Below are positions 36,626-48,469 of a stretch of DNA of 64,000 nucleotides, piece by piece. The notes beneath the pieces are model-generated. The model saw nothing but the letters and a program-made list of their open reading frames with translations. It was not told the DNA's origin and made no database searches. Positions within the stretch are counted from its first letter, which is position 1. Each line of letters opens with the position of its first letter. This DNA is from Epiperipatus broadwayi (taxonomy: Eukaryota; Onychophora; Udeonychophora; Euonychophora; Peripatidae). Both the position numbers and the translations under genes were made by a program. The DNA lies in the NCBI GenBank assembly GCA_028023455.1, contig JAQFVV010012416.1:5129594-5193593 (forward strand), in the 5' to 3' direction.

Positions 36626-38089
36626 CACAAGCAAATTAATATGTAATTTAAAACAACAAAAAGAAAAATGATTTCTTAATTTTTCCACGTTATTAGAATT
36701 AATTTTTAATGCATTCAATATAAATTAATTACATGTAAATATATGATAAATAATTTTTAAAAAAATTTTATTGGCATAAGAGATATTATTGAGATATGGA
36801 AATGAAAATTATTAATTAAGGCAATTTATCTTTAAATAGCAAGATTGAGCACCCTGAAAAACATGAGGTCAGGATGTGTGTGAGTAGGCCAACTCTACCC
36901 CTATCACAGTTATATTGTTTGTTATTATAATCAATGCATTGACTCATCTATTCAACCCAAATTTCTGAACTTATATTCTCCAGGGAATAACAGATAAATA
37001 TCAATTTTCTGACCAATACCAGATGGATAGTTGGACAGATTATTGGTCAGTTTCCTAACATAAAAAATCCTGCTTATAATCTGAAAAAAAATGTCTAGAG
37101 TTAGACATGCAGATGGTAATGTTATACACTATAACCTACTTCACATTATAAGTTTTTCTCATATTAAAGGCTCCATATTGAAAGTTGCTATAGATCAGCT
37201 AATATCATTTCGCAAGCATGTTATTATATTAAAATCTCATTTTATCTATTTCTTTGTAAAATAAAATCTCCTCTTTGAGTATATTTATTCAATATTATTT
37301 TTTATCCTGGGATTCACTGTGAATAGTTTGTGATGGTCTTTAGTTTAAAAAAAAAAAAACAAATTAATTGTAATTCTTTCATTTTGGGGCTGTAGTAACC
37401 AGCCATCATTGTGTTTAATATTTCATTATAAATATAAAAAAAATTAATTGAAATATTCAGGAAATCCATATAAAAATGATAGTTATGGGAACATGAAAAG
37501 TTTTCCATTATGTTTTATGGGATTTTAGCCAGAAAATCCTCGACTCTTTTAAGAAATATTTTACTATGAAGTATGAAAGTATAGAAAATAAGTGAAAAAT
37601 ATGTTTATAGAATTCAAAAATAAACAATTTAAAAGTTGATTCTATTCCCTATTAAATTCGATGGGAATGTATGGCATAATATTGTGCCCTTTGTTTATGA
37701 CGATGGTGAAAGTATTTTATAAAATAAATAATTTTCTTAATAATTATATGTTGGACTATTTCCATCATGTCAAATGTCTTTAGAAAAATTCACTCTTTAT
37801 TTAAAGTTTTGAAATACTTTTAATTGTTAGTAATAACACACAAAAATAATACTATTCAAAATGACTTATAATAACATATGCTATCATTAATCGTTGAATA
37901 TATAATAATGATTACTAAAACATCATCACCACAAAACTTTCAGGCAAACATTAAATAATTTCCTGTTTTGCTTTTATTAATGACTTCTTAAATATGTATA
38001 CCAGCAATGTGCAATATAGCTGCAATTAAAAAAAATCTTTCCTGAACACTTTTTGTTTCTTGGGAAGATATTGTCAGAGATTATATTTA

Positions 38090-38866
38090 ATCATCATCAA
38101 CCATTATCAATCCACTGCAGGATGAAAGTCTCTCCAAGTTCAATTCATCTCCGATCTTTAGCGTCTCTTCTCCATATCACCCTTGCACACTTTCTCATCT
38201 CATCCATCCTTCTCACATGTGGTCTCTTTCTGGGTCTTTCAAAATCTCTTGGAATTCCATTTAAGACTACAATTGTCCATCTATTGTCATCTTTTCTAGC
38301 AATATGTCCAGCCCAACTCCACTTCAATCTTTTATTTTTTTCAATGAAGTCAGTAGCACCTGTTTGTTGTCCAAGTCTCAGATCCATAAGTAAGAACTGG
38401 CAAAACACATTTGTTAAAAACCTTCCTTTTCAAACACATAGGCATCCTTTTAGTATCACATTATTTCTACCGAAAGCATTCCAACCAAGTTTAATTCTAT
38501 GATTAATTTCATCCATTATGTTCCCATCTGTATTAATAATCTGACCAAGGTATTTGTAACTGTTAACTTCTTCTAATTCTTCATAATCAATCTTTATTTT
38601 CATATTTTGAGCAAATCGATTAAACATTACTTTAATCTTTTTAATATTTACCTTTAGTCCTACTTTCCTACTTTCAGCTGATAACTCCTACAACATTTCC
38701 TGCAGCTCTAGAGCATTATTGTCAAAAACAACTACATCATCTGCAAAATATAAATGACTTAAATAATCTCCATTTACTTTCACTCTTTTAGTTTCCCATT
38801 TTAATCCACAAATACTTGCAGCGCTTGTATAAAAAGTTTTGGAGATATGAAGTCACCTTGTCTTAA
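38090..38866 (-). mobile_element. RTE-type LINE, 3' part, copy 2
   Basis: Minus-strand frames match the 3' third of the LINE at 48.5-51.8 kb: RQGDFISPK, FADDVVVF, YKYLGQIINTDG, WSWAGHIARKDDNRW. It ends in GTTGATGATGATT, the TGATGA-like tail typical of RTE elements. It is truncated just upstream of the catalytic FADD and has several frameshifts. Confidence 0.85.
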
Positions 38867-39837
38867 TACATATTTATAAATTCATAAAATAATCCGAATC
38901 TAATTCTCATCTGTCATTCAATAATTTTGTTTAAAAGGTAAAGTAGTACTCATCTCTAGTGATTGATCATTAAAGACTGACACTTGTAGAAATACGTCAC
39001 ACTAATAACAAATACAAATTCTATAGGTTAGTAAAATGTGAATGATTACAGGGCAAGTGCAAAGGTATTTGGTGTTGTAATCATCCACTTAGAGTTGAGA
39101 GAACTTTCAGCTTCACTAGACAATAATTTGGCAAACATAATATTTTTAAAAAAATATCAACCGAGAGATGATTTAGATGAGTCAGTGACAATTCACCTAA
39201 GACATAATACTATTATGAGTGCACACAGATAACAGATTAATCAATCATAAAATCTTTATGCATTCACCAATAAAAAAGACATGTAGATTTATTGCTCATG
39301 AGTTCATAAATAATTTGAGTGCCAGATCTGTGAGTCCCACAATCGATTCTGGAACATCCCGATCTCAAGTTAGATAACCACACCAAACCACAATTGGAGG
39401 CAATAAGTCTCATGTAGGCACAGTAAAAACATTTAAGCTTGCAATCATGAAAAATTGTCTTTATTAATGTTGAACAATAAATAATTCTTTCTTGGATCTT
39501 TGATGTCTTTTTTCCATGCTCAAGATAAGTGTTCAGGGAATGTATAAAAAAAATGATTTGGAAGTTGGGAATTATCTCTTTTTATTGTCTGATAGGTTGT
39601 GTAATACCAGCAATTGTTTTGTTAAAATTTTATTATCAAAGATTTGAGGTCATGGACTATTCTTCCAAATATATATGAATGTTTTAAAATATATGAAGAA
39701 AAAAAACTATAAATACCCAAGTTAAAGTTACTGATATACCATCAGCATCCATTTGTATAGTTAATAAATTTTCTTTATAGAATATAATTTTAAAAAATGA
39801 TCACAGGAGAGAGCTTCTGTTAATAATATCATCAGGT

Positions 39838-39995
39838 GTATTTTTGTGCACAGTAAGTGGAGAAAATATGAATATTATGCTGAAGACATGTGCAAGGGTG
39901 GGTAAAAAGGTAGGGATTAAATTTAGTAAAGAAAATTCAAAATTAATGATAATTAATACTGGGGAAAGAGAAGACAAAGAATTTTATTGGGGAAT
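39838..39995 (+). mobile_element. LINE RT fragment (after the catalytic motif)
   Basis: One open stretch reads GENMNIMLKTCARVGKKVGI followed by KFSKENSKLMIINTGERED. This corresponds to the region after the YADD box in non-LTR RTs (a ...VGLKxNxxKTKVM type). It ends abruptly at the start of a family B copy near 39998. Confidence 0.5.
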
Positions 39996-40002
39996 ATAAA
40001 AT

Positions 40003-42050
40003 TATGTATGTGGGAGATGATAGTTTGGACCAACTGAGAGTGCTAGTTCAGCATGAAATATATATATTTGTGGTTATTTATTTTATACATGTGTGTGGTC
40101 ATGTGTATCAGTGGTATAAGATAGTGTGAATTGTTGAAGGGGCTTGAAAGTTTGTGTTAAAATCTCTAAATTTACAATTAAGCTCCAGGCATATGAAGAA
40201 TGCCTGTATTTCAAATCTTATACTAAAACATTAAAATATTTTCATTCATCACTGCTTAATAACCCAAAATATAATTAACTGTATGTAAATTTAACATATC
40301 AAAAAATTAAATATAGTAGTGTTTTGTTCTATCATGTCAGCTGCTTGATGGTTCTATTTCTAGTTAAATTGCTAGAAATATGCCATTTCCATGGCTGCAG
40401 CCAAGCAGATACCCTTCTTTCTATGATAAAACACAGAAAGAGTCTGTTTGCTCAGCTGCTGGCTACCGCTGTGGCTTTTTTTCTATGCTAAAAGGATAGA
40501 AAACTGTTTTCATTGGCTGCCATAGTTTCTTGTGTTGTGCACTTTACAGTAATACTGGGTTGTCTATTTTCGCTACAGTATCATGTGAAGTTATTTTGAC
40601 TGCATCGTGTCTAAATAATTGAACTTTTCAGATCCAACTTTTTTTTTTCATGTGAACTAACCTACTGGTACCTTTTAACAGAACTATTTTTAAGATCCCG
40701 ATGACCACAAGAAATCATCCAAAACAAGCAAGATGACTGCTTCAAACTCTGAAAATTGGCAATTGCCAGACATCGGAGTCAGCTTTCATTTTAATATTTT
40801 GTATGATTATTACTTTAGAGGGTAAATTGCAATCTAATTTACTTTCTCACCCCAAGATGCAAAGTCTGATTAATTACTGTCCAAAAAAGGTAAAATTTAC
40901 TTTTATTTTTTATTACAAAAAGTACCGTAACTTTTCCGATCCATACATACTCACATCTAAAAAAGACCATCTCTGATTAATTACTGTCCAAAAAAGTCTC
41001 CACTATAGTTACTATTATTTGTTCTTAAAAAAGTAACACAACTTTTTATGGATAACACACACAAAAAAAATGCCACTCTTTTATTAATTACTGTCCCAAA
41101 AAGATCAAAGTTGGCTTGCATTGTAAAATTTTGTTTGCATTTGTTAAATTTTGTGAAAGTTGTAATATAATTGACTTTGATTTCAAAACACAATGTCTGA
41201 TTAATTATGGTCCCAAAAAGGCTACAATTTACTCTTATTTTCTATTAAAAAAGGAACGTAACTTTTTATATCCACATACACATACCCAAAAAAAAGCCAG
41301 TCTGATTAATTACTGTCCAAAAAAGTATCTAATATACTATTATTTGCTATTCAAAAGTAACATAATTTTTTATTGACACACACACAAAAAGCCAGCCTCT
41401 GATTAATTACTATCCCAAAAAGTCAGCTTATATTTTTATATTTTGTTTATTTCCTATTCTAAAAATAAAGTCAATAAATTCTATAGAATCGCTGGCCCAG
41501 GAACATTATATCTATGTGTTTTTGCTTAGCATCAACGCCATCAAGCAGCCTGACATGATAGATCAGAACACCACCATGGCAATAATATTGGCATCAGCAT
41601 AGGACTTGGACTTTCTATCATCAGATTTTCAATGGTGTGGTTGGCTGTAGAGTTAGAGGTTGGAGTAGATTGAAGCCTTTCTATTAAAGTATGAAGATTT
41701 GCTATCTTAATATAAAGTAAGCACTGATTATATATGTGTCCAGGAGATGATAGTCTGGACCAACTCGGGAGTGTTAGTTCAGCATGAACTATGTATATTG
41801 GTGACTATTTATCTTATACATGTGTGTGATCATGTGTATGAGTGGTATGAGATAGTGTGAATTGTTGAAGGATGCTTGAAAGTCTGTGTTCAAATCCCTA
41901 TATTTACAAGTAAGCTCCAGGCATATGAAAAATGCCTGTATTTTAAATCTTATACTAAAACATTAAAATATTTTCATTCATCACTGCTTAATATCATAAA
42001 ATATAATTAACTCTATGTAAATTTAATATATCAAAAATTAAATACTATAT
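40003..42050 (+). repeat. 1.73-kb-offset direct duplication flanking a TIR element
   Basis: The segments 40003-40318 and 41735-42050 match through a family B arm and through the same flanking sequence (TTCATTCATCACTGCTTAATA, in part, then TATGTAAATTTAA). A TIR element (40319-41572) and extra family B sequence lie between. Both family B arms carry decayed hammerheads: near 40029-40070 CTGAGAG has lost one base, and at 41759-41802 the core reads CTCGGGA. Confidence 0.75.
40319..41572. mobile_element. TIR element of family C, about 1.25 kb
   Basis: Inverted ends share GTTYTG.TCTATCATGTCAG.CTGCTTGATGG around positions 40319-40355 and 41540-41572. The inside (40860-41420) repeats TGATTAATTACTGTCC followed by A runs about six times. 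No transposase is present. The related 52648-54380 element has the same internal motif, as does 62220 onward in part. Confidence 0.65.
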
Positions 42051-42689
42051 AAAAAACCAGTTATCATTCTATTTTAACAGTTTAATTTTAAATCTTGTTT
42101 TCCAATTTTATGATCATTAATTTAAGACTAAATTAGGATTAATATTATAAATCAATTTTATCCATATAAGATTCTAAGATAACATCTTTAACCAAAAATT
42201 AAAAGTAACAAATGAAAATGACTATATTTAAAAAGCTCTATAAAATGTTATTAACAAAGCAGAAAATAATTTAGTTCAACAAAAGAATAAATATTGTTAT
42301 TTCCACTAATTTTACTCAAAGTAGACTTCTCTTTTTTAATATATAGGGCTTCCTTTACCATTTTTTCATTATAATTTTTTTTTATTTTTCTATCATTTTC
42401 ATGATAAATTTAGTACTTTACTAAGCTTATTTTAGTTGTGTCCAGATAATTATTATTCATATTCTGACAATAAATACCTTTGATTTCATATACTCCATTT
42501 AAGTTATCAAACATAGTTAACATAATTAAGCTTCTGACCAGTATATTTAATTTAATATATTCCATTTAAGTTATCCAGATGATTAATACTGTTAGCATAA
42601 TTAAACATTTTAGGAATACTTGCATTTTTTTTTATATATAAATACATTTTAGTATTCATCTTATATTTTTAAATATTTTTATTTTATTT

Positions 42690-42915
42690 TAATAAAAATA
42701 ATTTCCCTAATTTTGAAACTTGTTTAATTTTATTATACTTCTTACACATATTTTTATTATATCTTATTTTTAATTCTATTTAAAATCCATATTATTTGTA
42801 TATTTGCTTAATACATTAATTGAATAACTATTAAAAAACAATTTTTAACAATTTTATTTCATATCCCAATGATTTTCTTATTCTAACATAATTTAATAAT
42901 TCTAATTACTCTAAT
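42690..42915. repeat. Direct repeat, copy 1 of 2
   Basis: This matches 44225-44455 through TAATTTTGAAACTTGT, TATACTTCTTACA, ATTTGCTTAATA.ATTAATTG and CCCAATGATTTT. Copies are about 1.53 kb apart. It could be a pair of LTRs or a tandem duplication; no LTR-type ends or pol blocks were found between them. Confidence 0.6.
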
Positions 42916-43429
42916 AATTGTAATATTTTGGTATTATTCCTGCTATAATGTATTACTCTGATGACATATTCTGTGATATATTTAAAATAATACCCCCAAG
43001 GAATGTACAGACAAACTTAATCGATAAAATTTGTCCCCAGATCCTACGAAGGTGTTATTTTAAACATATTACAAACTTAGAATAATACATTACCAGGAGT
43101 AATATGTCATAGCACGAATAATATGAAAGTTCAAATCTAAAACAAAATAATGGAGACATATATTCATTATGGAAAAAGAAAAAACAACATTACAATACCA
43201 AATAAAACAGGTATTTGTGAGTTGCACTTTTTATTATGAAATGCTTCCCCTCCTTGCATAATATGACATTTTGTGCTACCATAAATATCCAGCATGTGAA
43301 ATACTAAACTTCAACTCTAAAAAAAAAAATATTATTTCCAATAATGGAAAGATATATTCATTGTGGAAAAAGAGAAATATAAAAAAGAACCCTGAAATGT
43401 TTTTTAAGTGGCAAGTTGTAACAAAGTTT

Positions 43430-44060
43430 TAGCTGTATGTTTAATACTATACATTTAAATTTGTTTTTTTAAAAAAAAACATATATAAAGTTTTAGCAAA
43501 AAAAAAAACACAAACATATAAAGTTTTAGCTGTAAATGTAATTTTAAATATAGAACCGTATTTAAGCCTATTATTTACAAATGATGTGAGAGAGATATTA
43601 TATTATGCATGGAGGAGAGGTTAGGGGAGGGGTTAAAAGTCACAAAGTTTTAGCTTTATCTAAAAATGGCAAACTGTAAGTTTAACATTACATTTAATTT
43701 TTTTTTTTTTTTTTTAAAAAAAAGCATATTTTATATTAAGTTAGCAAAAAAAAAAAAACCAAAAAAACATAAATATATAAACTTTTAGCTGTAAATGTAT
43801 TTTTAATCGTATTACTTACAAATGATGCAAGAGATGTATTATAATTTGGGGAGAGGGGCTCATTGTAATATAAAGTTTTAGCTTTATTTAAAAAATGGTG
43901 AACTGTAAGTTAAACGTTATATATATATTTAAACGTTTCAGCAAAAAAAAAAAAAACACAAATATATAAACTTTTAGATGTAAACGTGTTTTTAAACATT
44001 AAACCATATTACTTATGAATGATGCTAGAAATGTATTATATTGGTGGGGAGGGGTCGCCG
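43430..44060. repeat. Tandem repeat, three units of about 200-220 bp
   Basis: Each unit contains AAAGTTTTAGCT, an A/T run, AAACTTTTAG.TGTAAA, TTACAAATGATG or a variant, GTATTATA and a GGGGAGGGG-like end (43610-43635, 43850-43860, 44040-44052). Units differ by the length of the homopolymer runs. Confidence 0.7.
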
Positions 44061-44224
44061 TAACGGACTGAACCATTTAATATCTTCTAAAATGGAAAGG
44101 AAAGGGTCAGTTTATTTGACATGGATTAGTCATGTCAGGATTCTTGGTTGCATGTCATTATAAATGGAAACTGAATAAATATTACTGGATGCATAATACC
44201 AAAGTACATTCATCTTTTACTTTT

Positions 44225-44455
44225 ATCTTATTAATAATAATTTGACTAATTTTGAAACTTGTATAATTTTAATATACTTCTTACATATATTTTTATTATA
44301 CATTATTTTTTATTCTATTTAAAAACCATATTAATTATACATTTGCTTAATAGATTAATTGAATATCTATTAAAAACACTTAATTTTTAACAATTTTATT
44401 TTTTCTCCCAATGATTTTATCATTCCAGAATAATTTAATACTTCTAATTACTCTA
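44225..44455. repeat. Direct repeat, copy 2 of 2
   Basis: This is the partner of 42690-42915, flanking the tandem repeats at 43430-44060. Confidence 0.6.
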
Positions 44456-45182
44456 TTAAATGTAATATCTTCTTTGTGTATTGTTTTTATACCAAATTTT
44501 TGTTAATAGGTTTCTTAAACATATTGCTTTCAATATAAATAAATATCTTTATCATTTATAATTTTACTATTTTAACATCCATAAAATCAATTTGATTATA
44601 TTCTTTTATAGCTTTAAGTTTAATATTGTCATTTGTTAATCCAATGATAATAAAAGTATTCGATGATAATAAAAGAAAATTTGAAATGTTTTCAATTACA
44701 TACACAATATTAATGATAATACATTTAAGGTTATAAAAGAAGATAATGGCTAAATTAATTTTATGGATGTTTGGATAAGTAAAATTATAAATAATAAAGA
44801 TATTTATATTCAAAGCAATATATTTTAAGAAACCTACATATATTAAAGTTTATTAACAAGTTAAAAATCTGATAATCAAAACAATATGTAAGGAGAATGT
44901 TTTAATTAATAGTGTAATTAAATGTATCAAATTATATTCAAATGAAAAAATATTGGAGTAAAAATAAAAATTATAAACAATGAAACATTTATTAATGATT
45001 ATGAAATTAATATAATAAATAAATTTACAAATAACAGGTTTTAAATAAAATAAAAAATATATAAAAACATATTACTAAATATAGCATTTTCAAATTTTAT
45101 ATAAGAGGCAGAACAACTTCTTTTTCCATGTTATTTTTTTTGATAGACATAGAACTTAAAGTCATTTGCATTTTTTATATAT

Positions 45183-45218
45183 TATAATAATAACAATAAT
45201 AATAATAGTAATAATAAA
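45183..45218. repeat. AAT-type microsatellite
   Basis: TAATAATAA units with occasional changes lie just upstream of the hammerhead-like motif at 45256. Confidence 0.8.
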
Positions 45219-45255
45219 AAGTCAGATGTCATATGACTTATATATAGCTTGCACT

Positions 45256-45315
45256 GTCCCAACTCCTCACTGAAGAGACCCATAGGTCGAAACCGGTCTG
45301 AGGATGAGAACAATC
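45256..45315 (+). ncRNA. Hammerhead ribozyme-like motif, single copy
   Basis: Stem I is TCCTCA (45264-45269) with TGAGGA (45299-45304), six perfect pairs. The core reads CTGAAGA (45270-45276), one change from CTGATGA. Stem II is GACC/GGTC around CATA, four perfect pairs. GAAA lies at 45289-45292 and the palindrome ACCGGT forms stem III (45292-45297). C45298 is the cleavage base. The U7 to A change is at a tolerant core position in the family, so this copy is the best candidate for residual activity. It is not enclosed by the inverted repeat that follows. Confidence 0.75.
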
Positions 45316-45470
45316 CAAGATAAAAATGATTTGAATGCCTTCTTTTGTAGTAGCATTTATCAAAAACAACAATAATAATAAATACAAGATGTGTAGTAAA
45401 ATATATATATGAATTTTACAATTAATAAAATTATTGATATTTCCCTTTGTTTGTATTTGCAATTCAAATT

Positions 45471-45695
45471 TGCATACACTTGTTCATCTGTGTAACAATG
45501 TGGTTTTTTTCTTTTTTATAAAGTAAAGCAGAGTGCACTTTCAATAAAATTCACCATAATCATAACTCTGATTATGGTGAACGTTGCTAAAAGTGCACTC
45601 AGTAGATTCTGGTGAAGTTCACTGAAAGTGTCTCTGTTTTAGGCTATAAAGAAGACAGAAATCACTTTGTTACACAGACAAACAAATGTATACAC
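45471..45695. repeat. Imperfect inverted repeat (MITE-like)
   Basis: The ends pair through CTGTGTAACAA.GTG and the centre through ATTCACCATAATCA and its complement. AAAGTGCACTC lies in both arms. Length is about 225 bp with a small loop. No ORF. Confidence 0.75.
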
Positions 45696-46445
45696 AGATT
45701 TTAAAATATATTCAATACATATATAAAAGGAAAGTGAACCCTGCTAATATGCCTAATTAACATCTTGATAATTTAAATGGAATATATGAAATCAAATTAA
45801 AAATTGTCAGTATATAAATAATTATGTGGCATAATGAAAGACAAATTTAGAACAAAACTAAAATAACACTTTAATGATTTAAAAATTCAATTATTTTGAA
45901 TACTCTAGGCCTAGGGTAAATTGTTATACTAGTGTTAACATAAAAATGATACAAAATATAAAATATTATAATAAGAAATAATAATAAAAGCTCTATATTT
46001 TAAAAAAGTGAGATATATACATTGAATAAAATTAATGGTAGGTTATTTATTCTTTTGCTTAAATTAAATTGTTTATTGATTTGTTATAATACATTTAATA
46101 TGATTATTTGGAGATTTTTTTAATTTTATTTAAATTTGATACCTTTAATTTTTGAATAAATTTATTTTCTTGAAATGGTAGATAATTAACAGAGCAAGAA
46201 TTAAAATTAAACTGTGTTATTTTTAATGAAAAAAAAAAGGATTTAAATGTGTAATAGTTTTTTTAGATAGTACTCTTTTTTGATGTATTAAAGTTTAAGA
46301 AGTTTCATGTGAAAGTCTTTTTGCTGTTTTCAACATATACATGTGTGTGCATGCATGTTGCAAATATGTGATGTACTGTAATTATATATTGCTATTATTT
46401 CTATCGTTTAGTACTAATTGTTAATTTTTTTTTGGGGGGGGGGGG

Positions 46446-46675
46446 ATTTCAAACTTTATTCAAATTTTTGCAAATATATTCATCTATTAATAATAACAGA
46501 GAACTTTATATAACACAATATTTTGGGTGAGATTATTATCCTCTCTTTTTCAAGAAATGTTGGCCTAAGTAGAGACAGTGCTAGCATAAAAATCAATCCA
46601 GGGAGTTTAGATTTGTGAATATTGAATATAAAATGGCATTCTAACCAGCTGGATTATTCTGCCAAAGGCAACTAT
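46446..46675 (-). mobile_element. tRNA-derived SINE, copy 2
   Basis: On the minus strand the element begins TTGCCTTTGGCAGAATAATC, in part, has an A box like CCAGCTGGTTAGAATGCC, a decayed B box (CCTGGATTGAT), then GAGAGGATAATAATCTC and an AATAAAGTTTGAAATC tail that runs into a 12-C stretch (12 G on the plus strand at 46434-46445). It matches copy 1 at 21924-22155 from head to tail. Confidence 0.75.
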
Positions 46676-48469
46676 CAATAGAAATTTTATACATGTATCT
46701 ATGAAGATCTTTCCTGGTTCATCCCCTCCCCCCTGTTTTTATGGGCATGTTTAATGAGTGATTTCCAAACATTATAAATTAATAACTGATAATTATTACA
46801 CTAAGTTACCTTTTGGGGGTTATTTATCATTGTCATATGATCAGCTTTTTAAAATGTTCTCTTCTTTTTGCCTTTTCTACTCTGTCCAATATTTTTGCTT
46901 TTTCCATTGTCAAATATATGTTCGCTGATACATGCATGAACAGTGGATAAATGAACACATGGTTACTTAATCCAATTAGAGTAAATGTTTTGCTTGAAAC
47001 ACAAATGGCCTTACTGAAATTATTCTACTTTGATCGTATCATTAGATGGTCTATAAAAATATATAATGATCAGAAAAATTGGTATTAAATAAACAGGAGG
47101 ATAATAAGATAGATGGACTTCATCATAATAATGATCAAGGTGTTTCAAATAACCTAAAAAACCAAACTGATGAGAGAACTTTCTGGGAAAATGCAACTGA
47201 GTATTTAATAACTTGAGTTTATTCACTCTAGACAAAACAAATACATATTAGTAGTAGGAATGTAATACATTAATTAATATTCTTATCCATGAACAAAACA
47301 ATTTTTAGATACAGATTTATTCTTCTTATGTTAAGACTTAAATTTCTTCATATGTATGCATAGTTTACACTGTGAGTACTTGTGCATTACATTTTTTTGT
47401 TTCTCTACTCACATACATCAAACAATTTTCTACAGCTTTTATATCACTTGTGTAATATGAATAAATTAGCATACATTAGTTTAAAGAGAATTTAGATACA
47501 TGCTTTGCATATGTAAATTTTGAAAGGAAATTTCATGCATATACAACGCTATAGTTAAACAATACAATGACCATCTTAAATCCATGCCAATAATAGTACC
47601 TAACAATAACACTAGTAACAATGTTGATGAGACTCCTGTATATCTAAAAAAAAAAAAAAAAAGCCAATCTGATATTATATTAAAAATTAGCATTAACCAT
47701 CTATTTTTTTTATTTATTATTATTATTATCATCATCATCATCAAAGTCTGGTTTATTCCATTTTTATTCCTTGGGAGGAGAGGAATATATATTATCTAAA
47801 GGTAGTTTATTATATTATTATTTCAGGTTTTTTTCATTTAAATTAAATCATCGCTACAAATAATGATTTCCTATACATATTCAAATGTCACTAAATGTTA
47901 TCCCTCCAATCGATCACTTGTCGCAATTGATAGATCACATCACACGTCTATTGATTTAAAGGACAAATGTAGAATTTTAAAACATTGACTTAACAGGTTT
48001 AGATGAGATGTTACGTTTTGAAATTTGTAGGTGATAAAATGATTCAGGAATCTTTGTAAATTGCATGCACGTGTATATGTGTGGGCTCGCGTGCGTGTGT
48101 GTCCAACTACATCTAATTCACTAAAAAATATAACTGCATAATTTATTGCTCAAAATTTTATATTGTAAGTTTGACTAGAGGTTATGGTTAACTGATGATG
48201 ATTATATTCTATTTTGAACCATCAAAGATAAATCTAAGATGCACAGGTCATCATCAAAAAATGTTACTTTCTAATTCAGCCCTAAAATATTTTCTAGACA
48301 ATTCAGAAAATATATAGATGGCACCATCTTTTAGCATCTAAAAAGACCAATGTTACTTTATTTCCACTTTCCAATACTTTAGATAATTATAATGATGAAT
48401 TCTTGCTCAGTCTGAGATTTTGGATTTTAATAGTCAAACATACACTCGCATATATATGTATCTATGGCT

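Noticed and set aside
38053-38502. 149-residue plus-strand ORF
   Set aside because: It is antisense to the LINE 3' fragment on the minus strand.
44556-44813. 85-residue minus-strand ORF as a gene
   Set aside because: The composition is almost all Ile, Asn and Phe, as expected from AT-rich DNA; no motif or neighbouring exon supports it.
46434-46445. 12-G run as a functional G-quadruplex
   Set aside because: It is a single homopolymer at the tail of a SINE and more likely a replication-slippage product.
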